Source of the DNA: Anaerolineae bacterium
Lineage (GTDB): Bacteria > Chloroflexota > Anaerolineae > Promineifilales > Promineifilaceae
Length of the DNA: 64,000 nucleotides
NCBI GenBank assembly: GCA_023382655.1
Contig: JAHDWK010000030.1
Location: 19,490 to 83,489 of the forward strand
Direction of reading: 5' to 3'
Below are positions 1 to 8,396 of this stretch, piece by piece (within the stretch, counting starts at the first letter, position 1; each line of letters begins with the position of its first letter). The position numbers and the translations under genes were made by a program. The notes beneath the pieces were generated by a model. The model was not told the DNA's origin. It did no database searches and worked only from the letters and a program-made list of their open reading frames with translations.

Positions 1-1
1 G

Positions 2-208
2 TCGGCGCGGGAAAGGGGAGTATTGGGCACGGCCGTGACGGCCGAACTGACCCGCCTGATCGCCGAAAGCGGCCTGCCGTCCAACATGCCCACCGGGGGC
101 ATCGTACCTTCCATCCCGGCCGGCAGCATCCAACTGGGCCACGACAATAACCCCACCCTGTTAGGCCAGCAAATTGCGCAGGCGGTGTACGGAGGGAACG
201 GCCGATGA
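2..208 (+). CDS. C-terminal end of an unidentified protein, cut by window edge
   Basis: The reading frame is open from the first bases of the window and ends in a TGA that overlaps the ATG of the next gene (ATGA), so it is the 3' end of a gene co-transcribed with the cargo genes. About 68 residues are visible; the tail is Gly/Pro/Asn-rich (IPAGSIQLGHDNNPTLLGQQ). A TTG at 23 could be a start, but the open frame upstream makes truncation by the window edge more likely. I do not recognise a family. Its position next to eCIS genes suggests a component of that locus. Confidence 0.55.
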   Translation, partial: SARERGVLGTAVTAELTRLIAESGLPSNMPTGGIVPSIPAGSIQLGHDNNPTLLGQQIAQAVYGGNGR

Positions 209-1737
209 GTCAGGAAACCATGCAACTACAAACGCACCAGCAAAAAGCAGCCACGCCCACACCTGCGAGCGGTGCCTTGCAGCGCAAATGCGCTTGCGGC
301 AACCACACCGTCGCTGGCGGTGAATGTGCCGAATGTCGTAAAAAGCGGTTGCAACGTAAAGCCACGAACCACACAGAACCGGAAACCGTCCCTCCCATCG
401 TCCACGAAGTCTTACGTTCTCCCGGCCAACCTCTTGACCCCGCCACCCGCGCCTTCATGGAGCCTCGTTTCGGCCATGATTTTAGTCGAGTGAGGATGCA
501 TACAGATACAAAGGCGGCCGAATCGGCCCAGGCTGTTCAATCTCTAGCCTACACCGTAGGACGAGACATCGTTTTTGGCAACGGGCAATATGCTCCACAA
601 TCCAGCCGGGGACAGCGTTTGATGGCCCATGAACTAACGCATGTGATGCAACAACAGCAAGTTAGTGCGCCGGCAATTCAATCTTTGACAGTGGCCCCTG
701 CTAACGACAGTTTTGAGCGAGAAGCAGACGTAACGGCCGACCAGGTGACATCTTTTGGTCCGCTGTCCGGGTCACCCCTACGCCAAAAACAGGCAGTTGT
801 TAGCCGCCAGTTGGAAGACAAAACAATCGGTGCATCGCCGCCCCCTTTGAAACAAAGATCAGGTAGCACGTTGCCCTACCGCGAAGCGACAGAGTTAACC
901 CAATGTATTCGGATTATGGGGGAAGAAAACACTGAGTATTGCCGTCAAGAGGTATTGGATGAAAAACCACAGCCGCGCTGGATAGAAATTGGCCGCGAAG
1001 GAGGCGGAGATCAAACATTTATTTCGACAGACACACTGACCTTTACGGCGCAAATGGTAAATCCGCCACCTGGCACAACACCACCTACTCGCTTCAATTG
1101 GATGGTTAACGGAGTAAGCCCCAATGCGGGCAATGGCAGGCCACATAGCGCCACGGGCCAGGCTCGTTTTTCATTCAGGCCCAATCCAACCCGCCGCCCC
1201 ACTTCGGGTTCTAGAGTACCAAATGACCCCATTCAATACCAGGTGGAGGTCATGGCTAGTGGTGGCAGAGGAACGTTCGAGTTGGTACAGGATGAAACAG
1301 ACATCATTCGTCAGGAATATGTTGACCTGCGAGCCAGAAGCGTCCCCGGCCGAAGTGATATTGCAGTCCCGACTGTAGCTATTTTTAATACCGGCAACTA
1401 TACCCTCGTTGTAGACGGTGGGCTGGGCAATGCCTTCACTAACACGGAAACGGAGTTTGGGGCACTGACTCCAGCAGGAAATGCCGTCCCGGCGATTTCG
1501 GTGTCCAGCGGCTATCGCAACCCGCGGCGCAACGTGGCCGTGGGCAGCGTTTCAGTGAACAGCCGGCATGTACGGGGAACAGCACTTGATTTAACGGTGA
1601 CCGGGGCAAATGCAACGCTTTGGGCCAGGTTGCGCCGGGCTGGGGCAAACGCTGGCAATACCAGCATCTGTGAAGTGGGGGCCACCCAGGTGCCGTGCAA
1701 CGATCCAGCTGTTGATCATGTTCACATTCAGTGGTAG
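205..1737 (+). CDS. DUF4157 eCIS cargo protein with C-terminal M15-type peptidase domain
   Basis: This 510-residue protein is modular. Residues 26-50 hold a Cys module (C29, C31, C41, C44) ringed by Arg/Lys. Residues about 60-150 are a DUF4157 domain ending in AHELTH (H142, E143, H146). A beta-rich, Ig-like middle follows (about 255-385). The C-terminus has an M15-type zinc site: SRHVRGTALD (H455, D462) and the terminal HVH (H505, H507). M15 enzymes are peptidoglycan D,D- or L,D-peptidases, so a cell-wall-cleaving cargo is inferred. The start overlaps the preceding stop. The Cys module and DUF4157 are nearly identical in the following genes, as expected for a delivery header of a contractile injection system. 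Secretion and activity are not shown by sequence. Confidence 0.85.
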   Translation: MSQETMQLQTHQQKAATPTPASGALQRKCACGNHTVAGGECAECRKKRLQRKATNHTEPETVPPIVHEVLRSPGQPLDPATRAFMEPRFGHDFSRVRMHTDTKAAESAQAVQSLAYTVGRDIVFGNGQYAPQSSRGQRLMAHELTHVMQQQQVSAPAIQSLTVAPANDSFEREADVTADQVTSFGPLSGSPLRQKQAVVSRQLEDKTIGASPPPLKQRSGSTLPYREATELTQCIRIMGEENTEYCRQEVLDEKPQPRWIEIGREGGGDQTFISTDTLTFTAQMVNPPPGTTPPTRFNWMVNGVSPNAGNGRPHSATGQARFSFRPNPTRRPTSGSRVPNDPIQYQVEVMASGGRGTFELVQDETDIIRQEYVDLRARSVPGRSDIAVPTVAIFNTGNYTLVVDGGLGNAFTNTETEFGALTPAGNAVPAISVSSGYRNPRRNVAVGSVSVNSRHVRGTALDLTVTGANATLWARLRRAGANAGNTSICEVGATQVPCNDPAVDHVHIQW

Positions 1738-1755
1738 GCATAAAGGGTTGAATAG

Positions 1756-4296
1756 ATGAGTACGCACGTAATGCAAAAAGCGAAAACGGCCGTAGCCTCC
1801 GTTCCTCCTCTCACCCTGCAACGCCAATGCGCTTGCGGCAACCATACCTCTGCCGGAGGAGAATGTGATGAATGCCGCCAAAAGCGTCTGGAGCTACAAC
1901 GTCAGGGATTTGGGACGACCAGATCAACCACAATACCCTCTAGCGTCCACGAGGTATTGCGCTCTGCTGGGCAACCCCTCGACCCACCTACCCGTGTTTT
2001 CATGGAATCTCGTTTTGGGCACGATTTTAGTCAGGTGAGAGTGCATACAGATGGTCAAGCCACAGATTCGGCCCGGGCGGTGAATGCTCTAGCTTATACG
2101 GTGGGACAAAATATTGTTTTTGCAGCCGGGCACTATGACCCAGGAACAAACAGTGGCAATCGCTTATTAGCTCATGAACTGGCTCATGTGATTCAACAGA
2201 GCCGCTTTGGGTCGTCCTACCAACCACAACAGATAAGCCCGCCCGATTCGGTTGATGAATATGAGGCAGAAGCTATTAGCAATCAAGTGATGGCTAATGA
2301 GGCGGTATCTGTTTCCCAGGCGGCGCCAACATCATCGTTACAACGCAAGATGTTGAATTCGGTGGTAACCGATTTTCAAAAAGGGGCCAAGGCGTGTGTT
2401 GTCCATCTACACGGTGAGGAACGCACCGCGTTGGCCGTCGCCAAGGAGATTCGCACCCGGCGCTGCGTAAACCTGGTACACCTCGATACCACGCAACGTA
2501 ATATTGAATTTGAGATAACTGTAGGTGGTGAAGCACATATTTGTGAGGCCGACCCCAATCGGGTGTTCAGTGCTAAAGGTCGTAACAAAGATGCGTTGAT
2601 GAACAGCGGCTGCCGCCTGGCAAAAGGTTCTTCTGCTCGTACAGATGATGTCTTTTCCAAAGCGGATAAAACACCTACACCTGGGAAAGCCAGTCGAGCA
2701 GATGTCACCGCTGCCGCCGCGACTGAGTTAGAAACGTTTGTCAACGACCAATGGGGTAAAAAAATCAGCCAGTGCCGGGGTGGTAATGGTTCAACGGTAC
2801 GGAATGGCACATTGCCGGTCCTGGCCCTCCATAACAATGAGTTGAGGAAAGATAAAAGTGGTAAGCCGGTGCCTCTGTTGGACAGTTACAAAGATGTGGC
2901 CGAAAAAGGGGCACGATTACCGGCAGACCCGAAAGACCCCAAGAAAAAGATGCCCAACCCCTCGGTGAAAAGAGGCGAAGGAATCAACGACTTCTTCCTG
3001 GTGACGGATCCAAAAGATTTTGCAGCGCTGCGCGATACCCGCACGGTCTTTTTGCAGGCGGATCCTGTACCTTCATCCGGGCAGGATGGATCGCTATCGG
3101 TAGAGTTGCATGACCAGCGGTTTATTAATGTTGAAAAGGAAGGTAGGAAGCATGACAAATTTGTGAGCAAAGGCGGCAAGTTTACAGGCCCCGATTCCAT
3201 TTATGCCAAAAATTATGCCATGGCAGCCGAAGCCCTTGACCTTTTTGGAGTGCCAGATGGCCCTTGTGTGGCTGCACCAGTTTCGGGGGCCAGCAAAAGC
3301 GGAGCCAACAAAGCAGACACATCCCCGGCCACTACAACACGTAAAGCGACAACGCTGTCAACGGATGAGCCACTTCTTGAAAAGGATGAGCTACCTGCCA
3401 CTGCACCCAAAGGTTGCCTGCTGTTCAAAAATCAGGCGGAATTGGATGCCCGGCGCGATCACTGGACGAAGAAGATCGGCCGGATGCCTATGTCGGAAAT
3501 TCTGAATTGGATAGTAGGCGTGGGCCCAGGTCGACAACCGAAAGAAGCTGGTGAGGCGTTGAAGGAGATGCAGGCCCAACGGTCATGCATGATTGAGGCT
3601 ATGAGAAAAAGCGTGACCGCTCAGGGGTTAAGTGCACCAACAGGAAACATTATCCGGTCAGAAATACGGCCGTTTGCCGGGAAAAAAGGGCAAGAACCCA
3701 TTTGGAAACGAAAGTTTGACTTTACAGGAGGAAAATTCGGCCACATCTCCGATACAGCGCGGGCGCTATGTACCAGCGATAAACTGATTGATCCCTCTGA
3801 TACGGAATGGGATCCGGCGAACAAAAAGCATAAAAAATGCTGGTCTGAGAAATTAAGCCCAGAAGAAAAAGAGAAGGAAATTCTGATGACTTCCTCTGCT
3901 CCGGGTGTATCGCGTCACCATACGGGCACCGATTTTGATTTTGGTAGAAAAGGCAATGAGAAAGACCTCACCCCTGAAGCGTGGACTGGGAAAGGAGATT
4001 TTGCCGACGCTTATCGCTGGTTGACGCCAAACGCCTCCACCTATGGGTTTATGCAACCGTTTGACACTAAAGGTGGTTACGGCAAGGGGTACATGACGGA
4101 ACGGTGGCACTGGTCATACTATCCGGTAGCGCAAGCACTATTACTATTTGCTAAAGGTCACCGCAAAGAGCTGGATGCCGAACTCAAACGGCACTGGGCT
4201 GACCCCACAGGCAAAGCACCGCGTCCGGAGTACAAGTTTATCTGGGACAACTGGGAAAAGTTTATGTTTAACGTAGAGGAGCAGGTTGTCTTCTAA
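1756..4296 (+). CDS. DUF4157 eCIS cargo protein with amidase-like and VanY-like domains
   Basis: The 846-residue protein opens with the Cys module (C25, C27, C37, C40) and DUF4157 (HELAH, H140-H144). Residues about 210-510 form a domain with VHLHGEE, DPNRVF, ALHNN and DGSLSV signatures, resembling a family of putative zinc hydrolases that I know only as hypothetical proteins. The C-terminus is M15B/VanY-like: SRHHTGTDFD (H721, D728) and ERWHW (E782, H785) match the SxHxxGxxxD and ExWH zinc motifs, although the usual Ala before xD is Asp. It may therefore cleave peptidoglycan stem peptides at two sites. It follows the first cargo gene by 18 bp and is the largest of the six. Confidence 0.82.
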   Translation: MSTHVMQKAKTAVASVPPLTLQRQCACGNHTSAGGECDECRQKRLELQRQGFGTTRSTTIPSSVHEVLRSAGQPLDPPTRVFMESRFGHDFSQVRVHTDGQATDSARAVNALAYTVGQNIVFAAGHYDPGTNSGNRLLAHELAHVIQQSRFGSSYQPQQISPPDSVDEYEAEAISNQVMANEAVSVSQAAPTSSLQRKMLNSVVTDFQKGAKACVVHLHGEERTALAVAKEIRTRRCVNLVHLDTTQRNIEFEITVGGEAHICEADPNRVFSAKGRNKDALMNSGCRLAKGSSARTDDVFSKADKTPTPGKASRADVTAAAATELETFVNDQWGKKISQCRGGNGSTVRNGTLPVLALHNNELRKDKSGKPVPLLDSYKDVAEKGARLPADPKDPKKKMPNPSVKRGEGINDFFLVTDPKDFAALRDTRTVFLQADPVPSSGQDGSLSVELHDQRFINVEKEGRKHDKFVSKGGKFTGPDSIYAKNYAMAAEALDLFGVPDGPCVAAPVSGASKSGANKADTSPATTTRKATTLSTDEPLLEKDELPATAPKGCLLFKNQAELDARRDHWTKKIGRMPMSEILNWIVGVGPGRQPKEAGEALKEMQAQRSCMIEAMRKSVTAQGLSAPTGNIIRSEIRPFAGKKGQEPIWKRKFDFTGGKFGHISDTARALCTSDKLIDPSDTEWDPANKKHKKCWSEKLSPEEKEKEILMTSSAPGVSRHHTGTDFDFGRKGNEKDLTPEAWTGKGDFADAYRWLTPNASTYGFMQPFDTKGGYGKGYMTERWHWSYYPVAQALLLFAKGHRKELDAELKRHWADPTGKAPRPEYKFIWDNWEKFMFNVEEQVVF

Positions 4297-4357
4297 ATTT
4301 TAGTTTGGCCGTTTCTAAAACAGTAAAGATTGATTGTGACTTATTAAGGGTTGTGGC

Positions 4358-5749
4358 ATGAATCTGGCAATGAAAATGACAACAGCAAATAGAATGGGAA
4401 AGGTCGTTTCCACTCCTACACTCCAGCGTCAATGCGACTGTGGCAACCACACGGTTGCTGGGGGTGAGTGCGCCGAGTGCCGGAGGAAAAGGTTGCAACG
4501 GACGGCGATGGGTTCCGTGGAAACAACGGCCGTGCCCTCCATCGTCCGCGACGTGCTGCGCGCTCCGGGACGGCCGCTCGACTCCGCCACCCGCGCCTTC
4601 ATGGAACCCCGCTTCGGCCATGATTTTAGCGGCGTAAGGGTGCATACGGATGGGAAAGCGGCCGAATCAGCACAGTCGGTTAATGCATTGGCCTATACTG
4701 TTGGGCAAGATGTAGTCTTCGGCAATGGGCAACATATGCCCGAAACAGACCAGGGGCGCAGACTGATTGCCCATGAACTGACGCATGTGATGCAACAAAC
4801 AAGGTCAGGTGGGATTCGTCTCGATCGCAAGAAAGTTCCGACCAACTTTGGGGAATTTGAAACAACGAAATTTTTGGAAGCAAACAGCAGGGGCGTAGAA
4901 ATCATTTTGAAATTTCATCCCGAAGAAAGCAAGGTGAATGCGAAGAAGATTGCGCTTGCCCAGAGCGTCAAAGCCACACACGAAGGTGGGGCTGCCTATG
5001 TGCCAAACCCGACGATGGCTAATAGGATGGTGCCAAGCGGGAAGCCTGGTGCGGGATATGTCATTGATGCATCTGGCAAGACCAATAATCCAATTTACTT
5101 TGACACAAAAAATCTTGGCCCGACGGAAAACTTAAAAGATACGCCGTCATCTGCCAATACTTCTGCTAATCCGACAGTGCTTGGGGTCAATACTCATTAT
5201 GAACTAGGGCACTGCTACAAAGCCCGGTCAACGGATGCTGCAAAGAAAAAGCATCCAGCGGGATTATATGATCAGCCCCAGGGCAGGAAGAAAAAGGGCG
5301 CTGGTATGATGTTTGAAACGGCCGCGCTTGCAATTGATGGAGCAGATACAGGCAAATATTACGGATCCGTAAAGTGGGGATACAAATTGGAGGGAACGGA
5401 TGCTGCTCCCACCGTTGCCAAAATAGACATAGATGAAGCTTCGAAAGGAACGCCAACAGCTAACTTCATCGGGCCAGCAAAATTATGGAATGTGGGAAAG
5501 ACTCAGGGGACACTTAAAGTAATTGCTAACCCCGCCACCGTCTACAAGATGGATGGCTCCACTACGGAAACATTGGCAAAAGATACAAAGATAAAACAAC
5601 TTGATACCATCGGCGGGGGAACTGAGGCCATGATAAAAGCGGAGGTATTAAATGCCGATGGCACCGGATCAGGCAAACTCATTTTCATCAATGTTTCCGA
5701 TGTCAAAGATATGGGCGATGGTACGGCTAACAAGAAATTGCCTGTCTGA
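4358..5749 (+). CDS. DUF4157 eCIS cargo protein, unknown C-terminal domain
   Basis: The 463-residue protein has the Cys module (C26, C28, C38, C41) and DUF4157 (H139, E140, H143). The tail (about 160-463) shares no motif I can tie to an enzyme. It contains NTHYELGHCY, GAGMMFET and YYGSVKWGYK segments, then an SH3-like beta stretch from about 385 (KVIANPATVYKMDG). The tail resembles hypothetical tails of DUF4157 proteins in other eCIS loci, by memory only. Codon use is more AT-rich than in the baseplate genes, which fits a transferred cargo module. ATG 4358 is chosen because it leaves the same short lead before the Cys module as in its paralogues; further ATGs at codons 5 and 7 are possible. 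Confidence 0.78.
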   Translation: MNLAMKMTTANRMGKVVSTPTLQRQCDCGNHTVAGGECAECRRKRLQRTAMGSVETTAVPSIVRDVLRAPGRPLDSATRAFMEPRFGHDFSGVRVHTDGKAAESAQSVNALAYTVGQDVVFGNGQHMPETDQGRRLIAHELTHVMQQTRSGGIRLDRKKVPTNFGEFETTKFLEANSRGVEIILKFHPEESKVNAKKIALAQSVKATHEGGAAYVPNPTMANRMVPSGKPGAGYVIDASGKTNNPIYFDTKNLGPTENLKDTPSSANTSANPTVLGVNTHYELGHCYKARSTDAAKKKHPAGLYDQPQGRKKKGAGMMFETAALAIDGADTGKYYGSVKWGYKLEGTDAAPTVAKIDIDEASKGTPTANFIGPAKLWNVGKTQGTLKVIANPATVYKMDGSTTETLAKDTKIKQLDTIGGGTEAMIKAEVLNADGTGSGKLIFINVSDVKDMGDGTANKKLPV

Positions 5750-5825
5750 ATAAAGAAATGAAATCATGATCATTCTTGATCACGCTTCAGATGTACGCTG
5801 TCGTAGAGCGGGTAAGTGAGCAAAA

Positions 5826-7109
5826 ATGAACGAACTCATCAAGATGCACGCTCAAAAGGCTATGATGTTGCCAACGGTGTTACCGAATAAAAGGTTATTG
5901 CAGCGCGCGGCGGTGTATCCATCGCCCGCACGTCAAGTACCCCCGATTGTGCGGGACGTATTACGCTCGTTTGGTAAGCCGCTCGACCCGGCTACCCGCG
6001 CCTTCATGGGACCACGTTTCGGCCACGATTTTAGCCAGGTGCGGGTACACACGGACACCCGGGCCGCCAGGAGTGCGCGCGCCATAAATGCGCTGGCTTA
6101 TACGGTGGGCAATGAGATCGTTTTTGCCGAAAACCAGTATGTGCCGGACACAGGTCACGGCCGTCGCCTCATCGCCCATGAATTAACCCACGTCATCCAG
6201 CAAAACCACGCTGGCAGCGGCAGACAGCCCCAAAGCAAACTGGCCATTAACCAGCCCGGCGACGCCTTCGAGCAAGAAGCCGAGACGGCAGCCGCACGTA
6301 TAGCCACGGGCCAACCTGTAGGACAATCATTTAGTGCTGCGCCATCTACGGTCCAGCGCCAAACGCCGGAAAGCGAGGCTGAAAAGAAGCCGCCAGAGAA
6401 GAAGGAAGCGGGCGAAGTGGTAGTTGAAGGTTTGAAAACGGTGGCCGAACAAGCCGCCGACAACAACCCACAGGTGAAGAAAGTCATCATTGAGCCGATT
6501 AAGGGAAAACTCAAGGGCGAGTGGAATCGTCTGGGGACTGGCGAGAAAACGGCCGTAATCGGTCTGGGTGCAGGGACGCTGGGCATGGCTGGCGGCGCCA
6601 TGCTGTCTGACCCTGGCGGTCGTAAACAACTAGAAGGGGTTAACCTGGCCGCACCTTTTACCTTGATCCCTTACATGCCGCTCAGTAGCTTCAAATATAC
6701 GCTGCCCAGCGGCGATAGCCCAGACAAACGCCTGTTTAAGTTCGAGACCAGCTTCAAGGCCGATGACTTGATCAACATTCGCACTGAACGCCGTGGATTA
6801 CCCAAGATGTCTGTGGGGGTCAATTTGCAGTGGGGCTACGACCCGGCTACCGAACGGTTGGCTGTGCGGGGCGGCGATGCCAGCCTGGGACTGGTACCAG
6901 GCCTATCACTCTCAGCCGGGGCGTATAAGGATGTGTTACGGCCGTCGCCGACATTCATCGGGCCGGAAGGTCAGATGACCCAAAGCAAGAAGAGCATTCC
7001 TGAATTTGACAAACCGCAGCCTATCCCTGATGTGCGCATTATGCTCACGGTTGATCTATTGAAATTCAAGCCAAGCGATCTGGCGCGGCAAATTCAAAAT
7101 TTCTTTTGA
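5826..7109 (+). CDS. DUF4157 eCIS cargo protein lacking the Cys module
   Basis: This 427-residue member has the DUF4157 domain (HELTH, H118-H122) but no CxC/CxxC pair: the lead is short and basic (NKRLLQRAAV). After a linker rich in Glu and Lys (about 175-200) comes a charged helix and a Gly/Ala-rich hydrophobic segment (about 243-263, VIGLGAGTLGMAGGAML). The end (270-427) alternates polar and apolar residues as in beta-sheet proteins. A membrane-inserting or pore-like role can be imagined, but nothing in the sequence proves it. Similar Gly-rich segments occur in other DUF4157 proteins that I recall as hypothetical. It sits in line with the other cargo genes. Confidence 0.75.
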   Translation: MNELIKMHAQKAMMLPTVLPNKRLLQRAAVYPSPARQVPPIVRDVLRSFGKPLDPATRAFMGPRFGHDFSQVRVHTDTRAARSARAINALAYTVGNEIVFAENQYVPDTGHGRRLIAHELTHVIQQNHAGSGRQPQSKLAINQPGDAFEQEAETAAARIATGQPVGQSFSAAPSTVQRQTPESEAEKKPPEKKEAGEVVVEGLKTVAEQAADNNPQVKKVIIEPIKGKLKGEWNRLGTGEKTAVIGLGAGTLGMAGGAMLSDPGGRKQLEGVNLAAPFTLIPYMPLSSFKYTLPSGDSPDKRLFKFETSFKADDLINIRTERRGLPKMSVGVNLQWGYDPATERLAVRGGDASLGLVPGLSLSAGAYKDVLRPSPTFIGPEGQMTQSKKSIPEFDKPQPIPDVRIMLTVDLLKFKPSDLARQIQNFF

Positions 7110-7133
7110 TTGACATGAGGATTTCAGATCGAA

Positions 7134-8279
7134 ATGAACAGACAGCAGGTTACAGAGCATAAAGCCGTTATCCCTGCAAGTAATTTGAGACAGGCAGGTA
7201 AATTGCAGCGCAAATGCGCCTGCGGCCAACACACGGTTGCCGGAGGTGAGTGTGCTGAGTGCCGTAGGAAAAGGTTGCAACGCAAGGCAGTGGATTATGG
7301 AGAAGAAACGGCCGTGCCGCCTATTGTTCACGAGGTGTTACGCTCTCCTGGACGGCCGCTCGACTTCGCCACGCGCGCCTTTATGGAGCCCCGTTTTGCT
7401 CACGATTTTAGCCAGGTGAGGGTCCATACGGATGGGAAAGCGGCCGAGTCGGCGCGGGCGGTGAAAGCGCTGGCGTATACGGTGGGAAGAGATGTGGTGT
7501 TTGGGCTAGGGCAGTACCAGCCTGCCACAAACGCGGGGCAGAAACTGTTGGCGCATGAGTTAGCGCATGTCGTGCAGCAGGGCGGAGTACGCGGCACAGC
7601 GATGCGTATTGGTTCGCAGGATGATCCCGCTGAGCTTAAGGCCCAGTCCGCATCCGAGCGTGCTCTACAGCGAGGTGATTCTTCGCTTGCTGGCGCAACA
7701 TGGTCAGCATACGGCACGGCACAACGGCAGTCAACAGAGGATGAAGACGAGGGCGATGAACGCCACCAGATTTCAGTTGTCACCGAAGGCCAGACACCTA
7801 TCCTTAGGCGACAGAGTCCTGATATTCCGCCACCACCACCTGCCTATCCTCACTTCTCCCAAATCTTCTTTGGCGATGTAGCCGCCAAGATCGGTGAATT
7901 GGAGCTAACCTGCGATGATCGTCGAGAACGTGGCTTCTGGATTTTCTGGAACTTGCGCACGAAAGTTGCTGCTCCTGGGGAAATCTCGATGGGTGATATA
8001 GCCCCAAAGGAGTGTGGGAAATCAGCAAGTATTGAATTGGGTCCGATGCCACGTGATCACGGAGATATTGTGGTCGCTGGCTGGTTCCACAACCATCCTC
8101 CACTTTGGCCGGGGTGTACACAGATCGAAGTTGGGGCTAGCAAACGAGATAAAGACACTTCGTCCCGACTCAAACTGCCCGGGCTGGTGCAAGACTTTGC
8201 GAAGCCGGGACCGAACACGAGTTGCAAAGACCGACCGCGCAGCACGTTCTTCTTTGGGCCTCCGCGGAGAGAGGCATGA
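7134..8279 (+). CDS. DUF4157 eCIS cargo protein with JAB/MPN-like metalloprotease tail
   Basis: The 381-residue protein carries the Cys module (C28, C30, C40, C43) and DUF4157 (HELAH, H141-H145). Its tail contains GWFHNHPP (H319, H321) followed by GASKRD (S336, D339). This matches the HxHP...SxxD zinc site of JAB/MPN (JAMM) domains, which cleave isopeptide or peptide bonds. The catalytic Glu normally lies on an upstream strand; E282 or E296 are candidates that I cannot assign. The protein ends RSTFFFGPPRREA, with a terminal GPxRR that I associate with JAB-like toxins. A weak GAGG-like site lies 14 nt before the ATG. A protease cargo is the most likely reading. Confidence 0.78.
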   Translation: MNRQQVTEHKAVIPASNLRQAGKLQRKCACGQHTVAGGECAECRRKRLQRKAVDYGEETAVPPIVHEVLRSPGRPLDFATRAFMEPRFAHDFSQVRVHTDGKAAESARAVKALAYTVGRDVVFGLGQYQPATNAGQKLLAHELAHVVQQGGVRGTAMRIGSQDDPAELKAQSASERALQRGDSSLAGATWSAYGTAQRQSTEDEDEGDERHQISVVTEGQTPILRRQSPDIPPPPPAYPHFSQIFFGDVAAKIGELELTCDDRRERGFWIFWNLRTKVAAPGEISMGDIAPKECGKSASIELGPMPRDHGDIVVAGWFHNHPPLWPGCTQIEVGASKRDKDTSSRLKLPGLVQDFAKPGPNTSCKDRPRSTFFFGPPRREA

Positions 8280-8396
8280 TGTATTACACTCATTTTAAAT
8301 CGCTTTGCCCTGTCAACGGGCCGCACTGACATCCATACAGTACACACCGACGCCACGCGAAGGACAGCGTTGGGTGAACTTGAGGTTAGGTATGCT
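8280..8396 (+). other. Spacer between the fifth and sixth cargo genes
   Basis: A gap of 117 bp separates the fifth and sixth cargo genes. I see no hairpin or convincing promoter. A TTG at 8370 extends the next frame upstream, but ATG 8397 with GAGG at 8382-8385 is a better start. Confidence 0.4.

Noticed and set aside
8370..8396. TTG 8370 as start of the sixth cargo gene
   Set aside because: ATG 8397 has a GAGG site at proper distance and gives the same N-terminal layout as the paralogues.
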